Positions 21,384-33,400 of a stretch of 64,000 bases of DNA are shown piece by piece (the first letter of the stretch is position 1; every line of letters starts with the position of its first letter). The notes below the pieces were generated by a model, which was not told the origin of the DNA, searched no databases, and saw nothing but the letters and a program-made list of their open reading frames with translations. Source of the stretch: Ophiobolus disseminans (lineage: Eukaryota; Ascomycota; Dothideomycetes; Pleosporales; Phaeosphaeriaceae); the NCBI GenBank assembly GCA_010093685.1, contig MU006230.1, positions 14,802 to 78,801 on the forward strand, written 5' to 3'. Position numbers and translations under genes: made by a program.

Positions 21384-21406
21384 AAAATAATGATTACCCA
21401 GCTATC

Positions 21407-22963
21407 TCAAGGAGTATACAACCACGGCTTCTCGCCTCCTGTCCCCTCCCACTTCTTCAAGGCCTTGCGATTATGAAGTATATACACCACCTCTTGAATG
21501 ATGGCAAACAGCATCCCGACTGCCACCATGATGATCTGAATCCTCAAGCCCTTGCTGTAGAAGGGCACATCATCTCCACGATAGTATTGCGTACCCACCA
21601 TCAATCCTGAGATAGCACTCATCACCCACATAGCGATACTGATGCTCCTCTCGCCAGCTTCTTTGCAGTTCAGTTGCACCCACGAATTGTGGACTGGATG
21701 GTATCCGATGGCGAAGGCATTGACCATTGTCCAAAGGCCCAATCGCGACCACTTTCCCACTATTGGGTGGACCGAGCGAGTGATGATGAGTATAACGAAG
21801 TAGCAGATGTGCGCAACAATGACGGCCAGTCCGCGTTTGTTGGTCTTATCGGACAGCCACCCGAAGAAGAAAACAACCCCAAGCGCAAGAAAACCGCCGA
21901 CTGATGCCAGAGCATTAGCTTGAATGCGATTGAATCCAAGCGCTACTATGATCGTTGGTGTGTACGTTGTGAGCGAGGACCATGTCGAAAAGACCGCGAA
22001 AGTGGATACATAGTGAGGCCATCGTCGGTAGTGTTTGACAGTCTTCCAGACGAGCGAGAGTGGAATGTGCAGACCCTGCGATCCAGGCTTTCGATCAGCA
22101 TCATCTACCAGGAGCCGTTGCTGAAGAGCCTCCCGCTCAGCGTCCTTGAAGCGGATCAGTCCTGACGATAACAAGGGGCGTGGCTGATCCGGACTACCAG
22201 GGAGAAGCAAGAGTAGCATAATCGCTACACACATTGTGAAGATGCCTTCGACTGCGAACGGTTAGTCTTGGACCACTTGAATGGGAAGTGAATAACTTGC
22301 TCACAAACAACCACTGCCAGCCTTTCAGACCACCTCTACCACCCAGCTTCAGTATTCCACTAGCAAGTAACGGGCTGATTGCGTTGCCGCCGAACATCCC
22401 GAAGAAAAATACAGCTACCCGCTTGGCGAGCTCGCGTTTAGTGTACCACGTCGACAATGTAAAGATTCCGCCCGGAATGTATCCAGCTTCGCAGAGCCCC
22501 AAAAATGCTCGCGAAACCAAGAAGCCCGTCTTATTTTTCACGAAGACTTGCATTGTCGCAACAAACCCGAAGATGAACACCTGCGCCGAAATCCACTTCC
22601 GCGGTCCAATGCGCTGCAAGATGATGTTGGAGGGAATTTCGAGAACAACGATACCCAAGAACATCAATTGATTGCCGAGGTTGATGGTGTTTTGGTTCAC
22701 GGAGATGTTCTTTGCAAAGCCGTCTGTGAGGGCGCTTGCGAGATTCATGCGATCCAGTTGGAAAACCAGCAGGCCAAGGAAGAGCAACGGCAGGACAGTG
22801 GTATCAACTCTGTTCTGATCAGTGGCGAAGCTGGTCGTCGAAGTCCGTACACGTACTTTCTTCGCGCTCTTAGAGCTGATGCATCCTTCTCGAGGTCGAA
22901 CGTGTCGCTTCCATCACTTTGCACGCCGTGCTCAAGAACGCCTTTCTCTGCATGAAATGGCAT
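21407..22963 (-). CDS. MFS transporter, Dal5/allantoate permease type
   Basis: Three exons (22963-22857, 22809-22301, 22251-21407) give 486 residues. Exon 1 encodes a polar N-terminus. The junction gives RRKVDTTVLPLLFLGLLVFQ, then LDRMNLASA, the usual first helix of the anion:cation symporter family. Exon 2/3 joining needs a GC-AG intron (donor GA/GCAAGT, branch GACTAAC, acceptor CGCAG), which yields GWQWLFVIEGIFTMC. The GT donor three to four bases earlier breaks the frame. About twelve helices are visible, with the motif WLSDKTNKRG in the central loop. Relatives import allantoate, nicotinate, pantothenate or similar carboxylates; the substrate here is unknown. Its gene is divergent from the FMO. 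Confidence 0.88.
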
Positions 22964-23532
22964 GATGGCCAATACGAACCAAGTTTTCGGTAGCGAATAT
23001 GGAGAAAATCACGGCCCACCATGATGGATATACCCATCAGGACGGCTCTCGAGCATCCGGCCGCATTTCGTGATTCCATAGCACGTTTGCGAAATCTTGT
23101 GCCTGCGTCGGCATGCTCCACTTTTCTCTATCTTGCCGACTTGGATGCCGAGTTTACCACGAGTTCTTCTTCCCGTTACGCACGGGATTCCATAAGCGAA
23201 GGGAAAAGCCAAGGACAGTATGCTATACTGGAGTTGAATGGTCGCTTCAGTGGCGCCAAGACGTCAAGATAACGATTAGCATTATCGCGCCATCAGCCCC
23301 ATGCATGTCGCAAATTTCGCGAACCTCTCTGGGGAAACGTTAGCTCACTAAGCCTTTTGGGAGCTACGCGGAACATTGGACATGACTGAGACTAGATCCC
23401 TAGATGCCGACAGCCAGTTATCGTGTTAACTTCGTTACTTCCGAACGCTTAGATCGTCCCATTCTGCTCCTCATCATCGCGACGCACCGCTAAACCTAGG
23501 AGACCGACGCGTCCTTCAGCAAATTCACCACG
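22964..23532. promoter_or_regulatory. Shared upstream region of MFS and FMO genes
   Basis: A 569-bp head-to-head interval. No gene is supported; short frames here overlap each other. No TATA box or strong factor site stands out. Confidence 0.45.
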
Positions 23533-25092
23533 ATGGCCGCCAAGCGCGTTGCAGTAATCGGTCTCGGTCCCGGTGGAGCCATCACAATCGATGCGCTCGC
23601 ACAAGAGAAAGTCTTCGAAACAATCCGTGTCTTTGAGCGAAGAGAAGCTCCGGGAGGCTGCTGGTCAGTTTTTCTCTCATACTAACATGCAACGTCGAGC
23701 AACTTCCCAACTCTTCCTCAGATGCGTGATGGTATTGCTATTGTCGTGGCCGGCTAACATCGCAACAGGATTGAAGATCAAGCGCCACCACCTAACTTTG
23801 ATCCACTGGCACTTTCAGAGCTCGCATCGCGCAGCGGCGACCTACCCGTTTCAATTCCGACTCAGCTACCAGCAAAGACTGCGAAGCTTTCGCAACCGCG
23901 ATATGCTGAATCATCGGTATATCCTTACCTAGAAACGAATGTTGTGAGCACGGCAATGTCTTTTTCACAAGAGCCCATTCCTCAAGGCGCAAGTCAGCTC
24001 TCAATAGCAAAGCACGGTGAAGACACTCCATTTCGTCACCACTCCACCATACGCAAGTACGTTGAGTCGCTTGTCAATCGCAGCGGCTATGAAAAGCTGG
24101 TATCCTACGACACCACGGTCGAGTTGGCAGAAAAGGTTAATAACGAATGGCGACTGGTGTTGAGAAAAGATGGAGATGTGCGAGGCGGGGATGAGTGGTG
24201 GGAAGAACGTTTCGATGCTCTGATAGTAGCGGGTGGGCACTACAATGTCCCCTACATTCCCCATGTCGAAGGCCTAGTCGACTTTGAACGGACGCGACCA
24301 GGAAGCGTGAAGCATAGCAAGATGTTTCGCGGTAGAGATGCTTATCGAGGAAAACGCGTAGTCATTGTAGGCGCTTCGGTATCTGCAGCAGATATCGCAT
24401 ACGATCTTGTTAGCGTGGCCAAGGGGCCTGTATACGCCGTGATCCTGGGTCACAAGGCGAATGGGTATTTTGGAGACGTGGCGTTCCATCACCCAGGTAT
24501 CGAACGAAAGCCGTCTGTGTCGCATGTGGTTAGCCGAAACGGCGAGCGAACAGTACACTTCATCGACGGAACATCAGTACGAGAGGTGGACGAGATCATC
24601 TTTGGCACTGGCTATTCGTGGACGTTGCCCTTCCTGCCGCATGTGAAGGTGCGCAACAATCGCGTTCCGGGCTTGTATCAGCACGTCGTCTATCAGAAAG
24701 ATCCGTCACTCCTCTTCGTTGGTGCAGTCGGCGCCGGCCTCACTTTCAAGGTCTTTGAATGGCAAGCCGTTCTTGCGGCGCGTGTAGCTGCTGGCCGCGC
24801 GAACCTTCCGCCGCTGGAGGAGCAACGGCAATGGGAGCGAGACAGGATCGCGAAGAAGGGCGGTGGTCCTGCTTTTACACTCATCTTCCCAGATTTCGAG
24901 GACTATTTCGAAACATTGCGCAAATTAGCTGGGGAGCCTGGAACGGATAAACCTGGACGACGGCTACCCCCGTTTGACAAGAGATGGGTTGAAGCGTTTA
25001 TGGCGGGTCACGAGCGCAGAAGGAAATGGTGGCGAGAAGAAAACGATAGAGCGAGGCCAAAGCAGGTAGAAGTCTCCCGAGCACGGTTGTAG
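23533..25092 (+). CDS. Flavin-containing monooxygenase
   Basis: Two exons (23533-23663 and 23769-25092) separated by a 105-bp intron give 484 residues. The N-terminus MAAKRVAVIGLGPGGAIT holds the FAD-binding GxGxxG, followed by the glutamate of the FAD ribose site (VFERREAPGGCW). The second Rossmann motif binds NADPH: RGKRVVIVGASVSAADIAYD. The FMO fingerprint just before it is SVKHSKMFRGRDAYRGKR (normally FxGxxxHxxxY/F). The ATG-type motif near the C-terminal half is EIIFGTGYSW. Such enzymes oxygenate soft nucleophiles (N or S) or act in secondary metabolism; the substrate cannot be predicted. Confidence 0.9.
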
Positions 25093-25565
25093 GTTCCATC
25101 GAGCGACCACACGGTCCAGGCTTCGGGCAAATATGCACCGGCAACCAGGTGCAAGCCACTCTCAATTCATCGCCATCCGAGAGACGGAAATCCGATATGT
25201 GTTCCGTGCGTCCATCAATCATTTGATGCTGTCAATGCGCCTTCCATGTGGACCCCAGAGCACTACCAGAAGTGAGTGTGTGGAGTGCAGTGCGCTTACC
25301 GTGTACGTCGTAGGTGTTACCGCAAATGGGTTGGGGAGGCCATGGGCCGGAGATTTCAGGGCGCAATGGCCATTGGTGGAGTTTGAAACTAGCATCTCCT
25401 TCATCAAACATTGCTTGGCATCGAGAACGCGAGACAACCATGACTTCTGGGTTTGGGAACTCATGACAAGTGGGTAGACATATATATTGATGGAGTGTTC
25501 TCAAATTTGAAGTGCACCGCGCTTTCGACATTCACATTCTTTCCGCATCGTCGAACCACTTCATT
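25093..25565. promoter_or_regulatory. Upstream region of the pectate lyase gene
   Basis: A TATATATT element lies at 25480-25487, about 80 bp before the ATG. Three hexamers fitting the carbon-catabolite repressor CreA consensus SYGGRG occur near 25254 (reverse CTGGGG), 25346 (CCGGAG) and 25375 (GTGGAG). The hexamer is short, so this is weak evidence, but it fits a secreted plant-cell-wall enzyme. Confidence 0.4.
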
Positions 25566-26843
25566 ATGCGTTCATTCAGTGTTGCAGCTGCTCTTGCGGC
25601 GTTGACCGTCTCCGGCTCAGCCAAAGAGATTTACGTCTCTCCCACTGGTACTGGAAGCGGTACCTCCACTGCGCCATTCGGATCTATCCAGTCTGCTGTC
25701 AACGCTGCCGTTGCCGGAGATGTCATCTTACTCCGTGCCGGTACCTACAAGCCCAGCGCCAACATTCAGATCACAAAGAGCGGTACCAGGACTCAGCCCA
25801 TCACTCTTCGCTCATATGCAAACGAGAAGGTTATTCTTGATGGCGAGAATATGCCTGGGTAAGACTTTCCCAATGACAATGAGGGAAGCTCAGCGCTAAT
25901 CTGAAATTAGAACTCCTTACGGATTAGATGTGGCGTTGCCCAACAAGGAGCGAGGCATTCTGCACATCGAGAAGGGCAACTACTGGAAGTTCTACAACCT
26001 GGAGTAAGCATCAATAGCTCACGCTCAACTACAAAACATGTTAACATCTCTCAAAGGTTGATCAACGGTCCCTACGGCATCTATGCGCGCGACGCGTCTC
26101 ACAACTACTATGAGCTGCTCCGAACTCATGACAACTACGAGACTGGTTTCCAACTCGAAGGCGCATCCTCGAACAACACAGTAGAGAACCTCGACTCCTA
26201 CCGCAACCGCGACCCGCGCAAGAACGGCGAATCCGCCGACGGCTTCGCATGCAAGAGTGGCTCCGGTGAGGGCAACGTCCTCCGCAACGCCCGTCTCTGG
26301 GACAACGTAGATGACGGCCTCGACCTGTTCATGTTCGGCTCCCCCGTAACGCTCGAGGAGGTCTACGCATGGGGCAACGGCGTGAACCGCTGGTCATTCA
26401 GCAACTTCAACGGCGACGGCAACGGCTTCAAGCTCGGAATCACGGACAACCCGCCCGCGAACCACATCATCAAGAACTGCATGGCCTTCCAGAACGCGAA
26501 GAAAGGCTTCATCGACAATGGCAACCCTGGTAGCTTGACCTTCACCCGCAACTCGGCTTGGAAGAACGGCGACGTCGGCTTCAACATTCGCAGCTCCAAG
26601 TCGACGTTGAAATCCAACATTGCCGTGTCCAACACTGGTTCGCAGGTTAGCATCACTGCTTCAGGTGTTACGCAGTCTGGCAACAGCTGGAACTCTGGCT
26701 CGTGGTCAGACTCGAGCTTCAAGAGCGTCGATCCTGCTGGTCTCAAGGGTGCGCGTGGTGCTGATGGCAGAATTCCCGCCAGCGACTTCTTGATCCCAAC
26801 GAGTGGTGCGGCGATCGGTGCGACGACGCGCGCGAAGGTGTAA
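25566..26843 (+). CDS. Secreted pectate lyase, PL9 family
   Basis: Three exons (25566-25858, 25911-26003, 26057-26843) give 390 residues. Residues 1-18 (MRSFSVAAALAALTVSGS) are a signal peptide. The body is a right-handed beta-helix of the PL9 type, opening EIYVSPTGTGSGT...FGSIQSAVNAAVAGDVILLRAGTY. Key residues are D190 in SADGFACK, D214/D215/D218 in NVDDGLDL and K254 in GDGNGFKLG. Their spacing equals that of the calcium ligands and catalytic lysine of the Dickeya enzyme Pel9A as I recall it (D209, D233, D234, D237, K273). It should cleave de-esterified pectin by calcium-dependent beta-elimination outside the cell. Intact and full length. Confidence 0.9.
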
Positions 26844-27155
26844 GTGGTGAAAGAGGTCGTGAGAGGCTGGGCTTATTGATTCGTTGTATATACTTCTTCC
26901 TTCCATACACTGTAATGTGTTGTACATATTTGAACCAAGACATTTTGAATCGTCAAGCTATCTCGCCCGTGATTTATCCAGATTTGGAAGTTTATCGAGT
27001 TCGTACCGCGTGGGATGACGTCACGTGAGATAAGCCCTGCAGGTGTAGCAACATCGAACGCTTCGGCTCTCGCGCTTCCTCCACTTCCACGACTTCATTA
27101 GCGACTAACATAAACACATTCCACGCTTATAACACCGAGTCGTGCTTAATACCCC
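26844..27155. promoter_or_regulatory. Upstream region with composite CRE/E-box/GATA site
   Basis: TGACGTCA (27015-27022) overlaps CACGTG (27021-27026), and GATAAG follows at 27028-27033, about 125-140 bp before the ATG of the next gene. These match bZIP/CRE, bHLH and GATA factor sites. Regulation of the neighbour by them is inference. Confidence 0.5.
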
Positions 27156-28114
27156 ATGACGCAGGGTGCGTCCAGCGACAATGCTGTCAGCGACACGCCA
27201 GGTCCAGCAAAACGTCCCTTCGTTGAGCTCGACACTTCCCAGGACGGGGCTTCTGAGTCAAAGCGACAGCGCACTACTGAGCCAGAGACTTCCCAAGCAA
27301 AGCAAGAGCGCACGACGCAACATAACAGTCAATCGAGGCTTCTAATTCTGCCGGGAGGTATTCCTCAACCATCGCTTACCGTGTTTCTGTCTGATCAATA
27401 AATGCAGAACTCAGGAATTCGATCTACGAGCATTGTTTCTCCACTACACTGTTCGGTGAGCAACCGACAAATCGGGTGCCCAGTGCACCGTCAGATAATA
27501 TTATCTTGCATCATGATCCGCAACACCTACGACCGGCAACCATCGTGCTCTCACAGCAACGTGCATTCACTCAGGTGTGCCGCCAGACCCGCACGGAGTT
27601 TCTTCCAATGCTATTAAAAAGTGTCACTGTACACATCTATTACGAAGATGTCCCCGCGTACATCAGTACGTTCTTGCAAGGCAGCCCCACATGTCAAGTG
27701 GTCGTTCAGGAGCGGCCGTACTTGTTCGGTAATGTGCCCCTGTCGGAGCAACGGTGGTGGCGCGAGCTGAAAGAACCGTCTTTCGTAGTGGACTTGATGC
27801 CGCTCGTGCGCGTGCGACAAGTAAATCCAGCATTCAAACTCTTAGTTGTCAGCGCGGAGGAAGTCTGGATCCAAGAGAGTTTCGAGTTTCGCCGGATTGT
27901 GGAGGAAGACTTGGAGCACGTTATTTTCTCAGATGATGTCTTGTTTGAGTTCCAACTCAAGGAGCATGTTGGGGCGGAAGATTACTGGGCGAAAGTAGGG
28001 AAAGATAGGCTGGATCAGTGGATGCATGAAATTCACCCAAGGGGTGGCGAAGCCCGAAATCTTCTGCGGACTATCATGGAATTCGGCAAGCAGGACGAAT
28101 ATCAAAAGATGTAA
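27156..28114 (+). CDS. LPGEIRN-family hypothetical protein, intact paralogue
   Basis: Two exons (27156-27357 and 27408-28114) with a 50-bp intron give 302 residues. A polar Lys/Arg/Gln-rich N-terminus of about 60 residues leads to RLLILPGE-LRNSIYEHCF across the splice, then AFTQVCRQTRTEFLPMLLKS and DVPAYISTFL. The rest is a mixed domain without known motifs. It shares the LPGEIRN, Q(V/T)C(R/Q)xxRTEF and AYIxT blocks with the frameshifted locus at 10084-10862. Such families are numerous in dothideomycetes and often listed as F-box-like; function is unknown. Confidence 0.75.
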
Positions 28115-28177
28115 ACTGCCCAAGCCTTGGAGATCAAGGCATCGAAACAATCATCAATGCGAACAGCCCTCCTTTTC

Positions 28178-30035
28178 TCACACCCCCTCATGCATATTAA
28201 ACCCCGTCCTAGCCCTAAACTCTTGAATCCACTCTGGATTATCCGCAACCGTCTGATTCCACTCGTCATCCGCATCCTGATACAACACTCTCCTCGACTC
28301 GCGCTGAAACATCTCATCAGTCGGCACGACTCCCATCATCATTTGTTGCCGCGCAAACTGAGCAAGATGCTTCGACAATACATCCGCGAACAATCTAGCT
28401 CCGGTACTTTCCTCGGTTGGCATATTTTCGTCGAATGTGGGTAAAGCAGTTGCCGTAGTCTGGGAAGAGGCAGGTGGCAATGAAGCAATGAGCTCCCGCT
28501 GCTCCTTCTCCATCGTGGAGATGAATTGCAGGCTATGATCGCGAGAGCCATGGCTTGTGGCTGAGAAGGGTACCAATGTATCTGCCTGGGCGGCGATGAG
28601 CCATGGCGGGAAGTCATTAGTAACGCGAGCGTTAACAATAGCGTCAAAGCCGTGATTGCCGCGCCAGTCGCTCATGGTTTTACCGCTGCGGAAATGGGCG
28701 GCCAAGTGGTCGGTTCGCTCATCCCAGTTGCTCAGATTTGCGTCGCAAAAGCCGCAGCGTGACGTCACAGGGGCGGATGCGACTTTCCAATCGTCGATTA
28801 GGGGGAGGGTATCGAGGCCATGAGCGAGACGAAGGTGTTGCACAAGGTGGTCTTTTCGGCGGAATGTACGCGGCGTGGGCTGGCCTCCTTGACAAGCGCT
28901 ATAGTTGTGACTGTGAATCGAGAGAACTGAAGTCAGTCCTTGTCGCATAAGCGTTCAGATATGATTTCGTACCTTTCGAGGTGCTGAGGAGCTGGATCTA
29001 ATGCGCTACAGTACGCGCAGTGTACTCTTCCGGTCGTGGGCAGTACCACAGAGCCACCCTGTGAACCCGAACCATGGTCAGTTGAGCCTTGCAATAATGA
29101 TTTCTGGAGGGGTACGGAGCACTTCTTGGACCGCCAGATGGATTGCCGGTTGTTTGAGAAGTCGGAAAGATGGATCAACTTACGTGAGGTGTACACACCC
29201 ACTCCTCCATGTTTAGGTGGAGTGACTTCTCGTGCCTCGACCAATCGTACTTGTGCACAAATGTATCGCAACAGAAAGTACACTTAAAAATGCGATTCGC
29301 AGCATCCTTTGGCTTTGCCTTGCCTTTGGCCGCCGTGCGAGGCTTTGCGGGCCTTCGGCGCCGCTGGGATTTGGACGACCCTTTTGAGTTGGCAGAATGG
29401 ACCGAGGACTCGCTGAGCCCGCTTTCAAGACTCGTGGTTGATGATGGCCCACGGTGGGTTCGATAGTGGTCAAGATTTGGGGTGTGGGTGCCACTTCCAG
29501 TCCCGCCTAGTGGTCGCTGCTCCATGGCGTTGTAAATCGCAGACAGTGACGCCGCTTCGTCCTCGGGCGGAGAATTCTGCCATCGCTGAATGGCAACAGG
29601 TTGGTGGGGAGAGCCGTGCTGTAAGTTCGAGATGGGGATAGGACTTGTGTTGCTTCCTCCTCTTCGTAGTATGTACTTACTGCGTCGACGGGGTAGCGTG
29701 TGTTGACGCGGGGCGGCGGTCCGGTCTTGCTGTACGACGGTCTGTAACGTCGAGAAGTCGAACACATCCTCTTGGTCCGGTACGCTCAGGGGTTCCGCAG
29801 GCGATAGATTATCGATGGCCAAATTATCGAAAGATCCGAGGTCGTTAAAGTAGTTGGGAACGCCTGGTAGCGGTGTGCTCACGCCCTGAGTTGAGGATAG
29901 GAAATCGACGTCATCAATATTACCCCAAGGACCATCAAAGGCTTGTGGATTACCATCGAATCCGTATATGAGTTGAGTGTCATCCTGTGTGTCAATACCA
30001 AATTGCCACTCGTTTGCGCGCAGTTGCTCATCCAT
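28178..30035 (-). CDS. C2H2 zinc-finger protein, probable transcription factor
   Basis: Three exons (30035-29184, 29058-28973, 28910-28178) give 556 residues. The first 240 residues are acidic and Asp/Ser/Pro-rich, as in activation regions, and end in a basic segment KSQRRRRPAKPRTAAKGKAK. A C2H2 finger follows (FKCTFCCDTFVHKYDWSRHE). The other exons complete atypical fingers: CAYCSALDPAPQHLESHNYSAC with RTFRRKDHLVQHLRLAH, and CGFCDANLSNWDERTDHLAAH. This finger set is typical of a fungal-specific C2H2 family. The C-terminal 200 residues are helical and Gln/Met-rich. Nuclear DNA-binding regulator by inference; targets unknown. ATG at 30035 is preferred because the frame upstream has no ATG. Confidence 0.85.
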
Positions 30036-30446
30036 GGTGATGCTAGTGTGTAGATGAAGTCGCAAAGTCGTGCGGGACAGGTGGGTGGCAAAGAACTAAT
30101 GCGAGCTAGGCAGAGAACGACCTTCGCCCGAAACCGGCCAACTTCAAACGACCATTAGCTTAGCGCTCCAAGCCACACTTGACAATGTCAGCATCTCGTC
30201 GGCAATAGCTTTTCTATGCGAGGCGGCCGTCAGCTTTGTGACGCATCGTGTAGGATCTCGCTTCGTACGCCTACATTGCGACTAGGCTTTAAGGGGTAAA
30301 GTCCTGATCGACGGAGCATGATCGTCCGATGGCGTTATGTGATCTTTTCCCTTCCCAAGCAATATATTCAATAACATGGCCATCAACACTCGCTCAATCC
30401 ACTGACCATTATGTGTAAATATTCAAATTCGACGTATCGTGCTTAA
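30036..30446. other. Intergenic between C2H2 gene and histidine kinase
   Basis: Upstream region of the C2H2 gene and 3' flank of the kinase, both on the reverse strand. No gene or strong motif seen. Confidence 0.4.
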
Positions 30447-33400
30447 CTAGTCCTGCTGCTGCTGCTGCTGCTGCTCCCTTAAGTGGGGTATCAATCCGCG
30501 AATTTTCGGCCAGAGTTCCGGTATCCTGAATGGTTTCGATATCGCATCATCCATACCTGCGATAAGAGCTTGTTGTACCTGCTCCGTGCGGGCATTTGCG
30601 CTCACAGCTAGGATAGGTAGCCTTGTGTTTCGACGCTCAGACGAAGAATTTGCGTAGTAGAAGGATGTGATGGGCGAAAGTGAAGGTGTTGTTGGCTGTT
30701 CTTGTGGGGTTGGTGGGAGCTTTAAAAGCCCTTGGTCTTCATAGTCGCGTATCTTTCGGGTACAGGTGAGGCCATCCCTTCGAAAAGGAATCTAGTTAGC
30801 AGATGCGCAAGAGAGCTGACCCGAACATACTTACATGATTGGCATTTCGACGTCCATGAGTATGACGTCGAGTTCATCTTTTGGTCTGGCATGGCTGCCA
30901 TTCGATCCTTCGCTCGTGGAATCGTCCTTGTGGTCATCATCACAGCCTCGCCAATAAACACTTCCCTTCAGCCAGTCCAATGCCTCTTGGCCGTTGCCCG
31001 CCACGCTAATCGTCCATCCGAACTTCAGCAGTTGCTTCTTCAAGACCTTCTGGTTGACCAAGTTGTCCTCCACAATGAGTACGTTGAGCTTAACACTCTT
31101 CATCGCATCTTCCGAAGAGACAGTCCGATGGGCTGTAGGCCGTACTTTGGATGTGCGGGCGGCGTTTTGCCCAGCAGGCGGGTCGGCGAGTCGCGTGGTC
31201 ACAAAGAATGCAAATGTTGAACCGACACTTGCTTCGGAGAAGACACCAATTGCACCTCCTTGGAGCGTCGCGAGAGACTTGGAGATAAAAAGGCCGAGCC
31301 CAGAGCCACCATATTTGACGTGCGTACGCGGTGTTGCTTGGGTGAAACGCGAAAAGAGTTTGTCTTGCTCATCGCGGGTCATGCCGCAACCGGTATCGGT
31401 AACTTTGATCCAAAGGTATCCTTGTCTTCCATCACCCCAATCGGGGCGGTCAAAAATATCAGCTTTAGGGCCGTCGTCCGTGGTAAAAGATACCGTTTGC
31501 CACACCTTTGGCGGGCGTGTCCAAGAACCGCCGAGCTTGACCGTTATTCTTCTTTCTGGTTGGTCTTTCGTGAACTTGATTGCATTGGTCCTGGAGAAGA
31601 GTTAGAATCAACATGAAGTATGGTCGATAGTTGAGAGGGGACCTGTGTCATACAAAAGATTGATGAGAACTTGCAGCAGCCTCGACGGATCGAGCATAAC
31701 CCATTCGAAGCCTGTGAATGTTTCGTCCTGATTCAAGTCGAGTTGGATATCCATCTGATGACACTCCACGTCGAACAACTTCATGGCTTCTGATACAACA
31801 ACAGCGGGTTGAACGCGCACGGGTGTGATGAGGATAAGACTCGAGTCGAGTTTTGACAACGTGAGCACGTCGTCAATGACGCGCTTCTGGTGCAAAGAAC
31901 ATGAGACAATAGTTCGCAGCGCATCAATACTTGAGTTGATGTCTTCTTCGAGGTCATCCCTTCCAGATTCAGTAGGTGTTGCGGCGGGCGATCGAACGGG
32001 TAGATGTTCCAAGGTAGCAATGACCGATTCAGCGCATTGCACAACAGCTGAAAGAGGATTGCGTAGCTCGTGCGAGGTCATGTCAATGAAGCTATTGAGG
32101 GTCAACGGCAAGCTCAGATTGCAATGACGTGGGTTCAATACTTCTCTTGTTGCCGTTTCGCTTCCAAGGCCTCCTCAACCCGTCGCCGCTGAACGCTTTC
32201 TGCCCATTTAAACTGGCTAATATCGAAGAGCGTGCCCATGATGCCTACGAGAGTATGAGAAAAACATGCCGCGAAGGTAGGCAGAGAGTACTGTACTGAT
32301 GACGTGCCCGTGTTTGTCAAGTTGCGGATGACTCGAGCTTTGAACCCAGATGTTGGAGCAGACGCCATCTTGGTTTACCCATGTCTTTTTGAGGCGAAAT
32401 TGAACCCCGGCAGATCTGTGCCCTTCAAGCAGGTTTGCCCAATCTTCCTCCACTTTTTTCACATCTTCATCAGCGATGAGGCTGAACCACTCAAACTGGT
32501 CGACCGGGGCCCGCGAGTGTCCTGTCAGTTCGAAAAACTGGTCGTTGACAAACTGCATGCCTACTCATCGTCAGTTTCTGGCCAGCACCTCAAAACCATG
32601 TATCACTAACCACTCTCTGGTACGTAGATATAAATTGCCGTTGGGGACAGCTGGGTGAATCTTGCAAACTTCATCTCGGATAGCCTCGCCTGTTCGAGAG
32701 CCTCCACCCGTGCCTGGGCAGCCTCTTGCGACTTCTTCTGTGCGCCGATATCAATCGTGTTGCCAGCTATGCTGATGAGAACACTATCGTCATCTAGAAT
32801 AGGGACGCAGGCCGATAAAACCCATTGCGCGGTATCATTAGTACCAGGACGTGGCTTCCACCTCATTTCGAATGTGACGGGAGAACCTTGAGCCAGCGTG
32901 TTCCACATGCTCAAGACTAGAGGTTGGTCGTCGGGATAAACCAGGTCCATGAACGAGAAGTGTACATGTGCGGGGAGATCCTTGGGATGAGAACTACCGC
33001 TCGTCAGCAAGATGTCGTGCTCGGGCTGATATCATATTCTTACCTTAATCTATACCAAGCTTCATTTGCATGTAAGAGTTTCCCTTCGGTATTGTACTCA
33101 AACACACCAACATCGCTCATTTCCATCATTGTCTGTATTCCCTCCCAACGTGCATTCATGTTGGTGCGGGGCATCTTTCGAAGGACGGGTGCTTCATCGT
33201 TAATCACCACCTTCATGAAGTCCTCTTTGGATCGCGTATAAATTGGACTCCGAGTAGACTTCAGAGGATCAGGAACCTCTTGCGATTCTCGTCGAGATGC
33301 GTAGTCCTGTGTACTCTGCTCTTCCGATAAGAACCCTGTGGCTCTTACCACTTTCATCGTGACTGTAGTACCTGCCATCTCTGCGGTCCATCTCCTGCCA

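Noticed and set aside
29640..29690. Additional 37-bp intron in the C2H2 gene (GTAAGTAC...ACACAAG)
   Set aside because: Removing it would break the reading frame, and 37 bp is shorter than all other introns seen here; the sequence is read through as coding.
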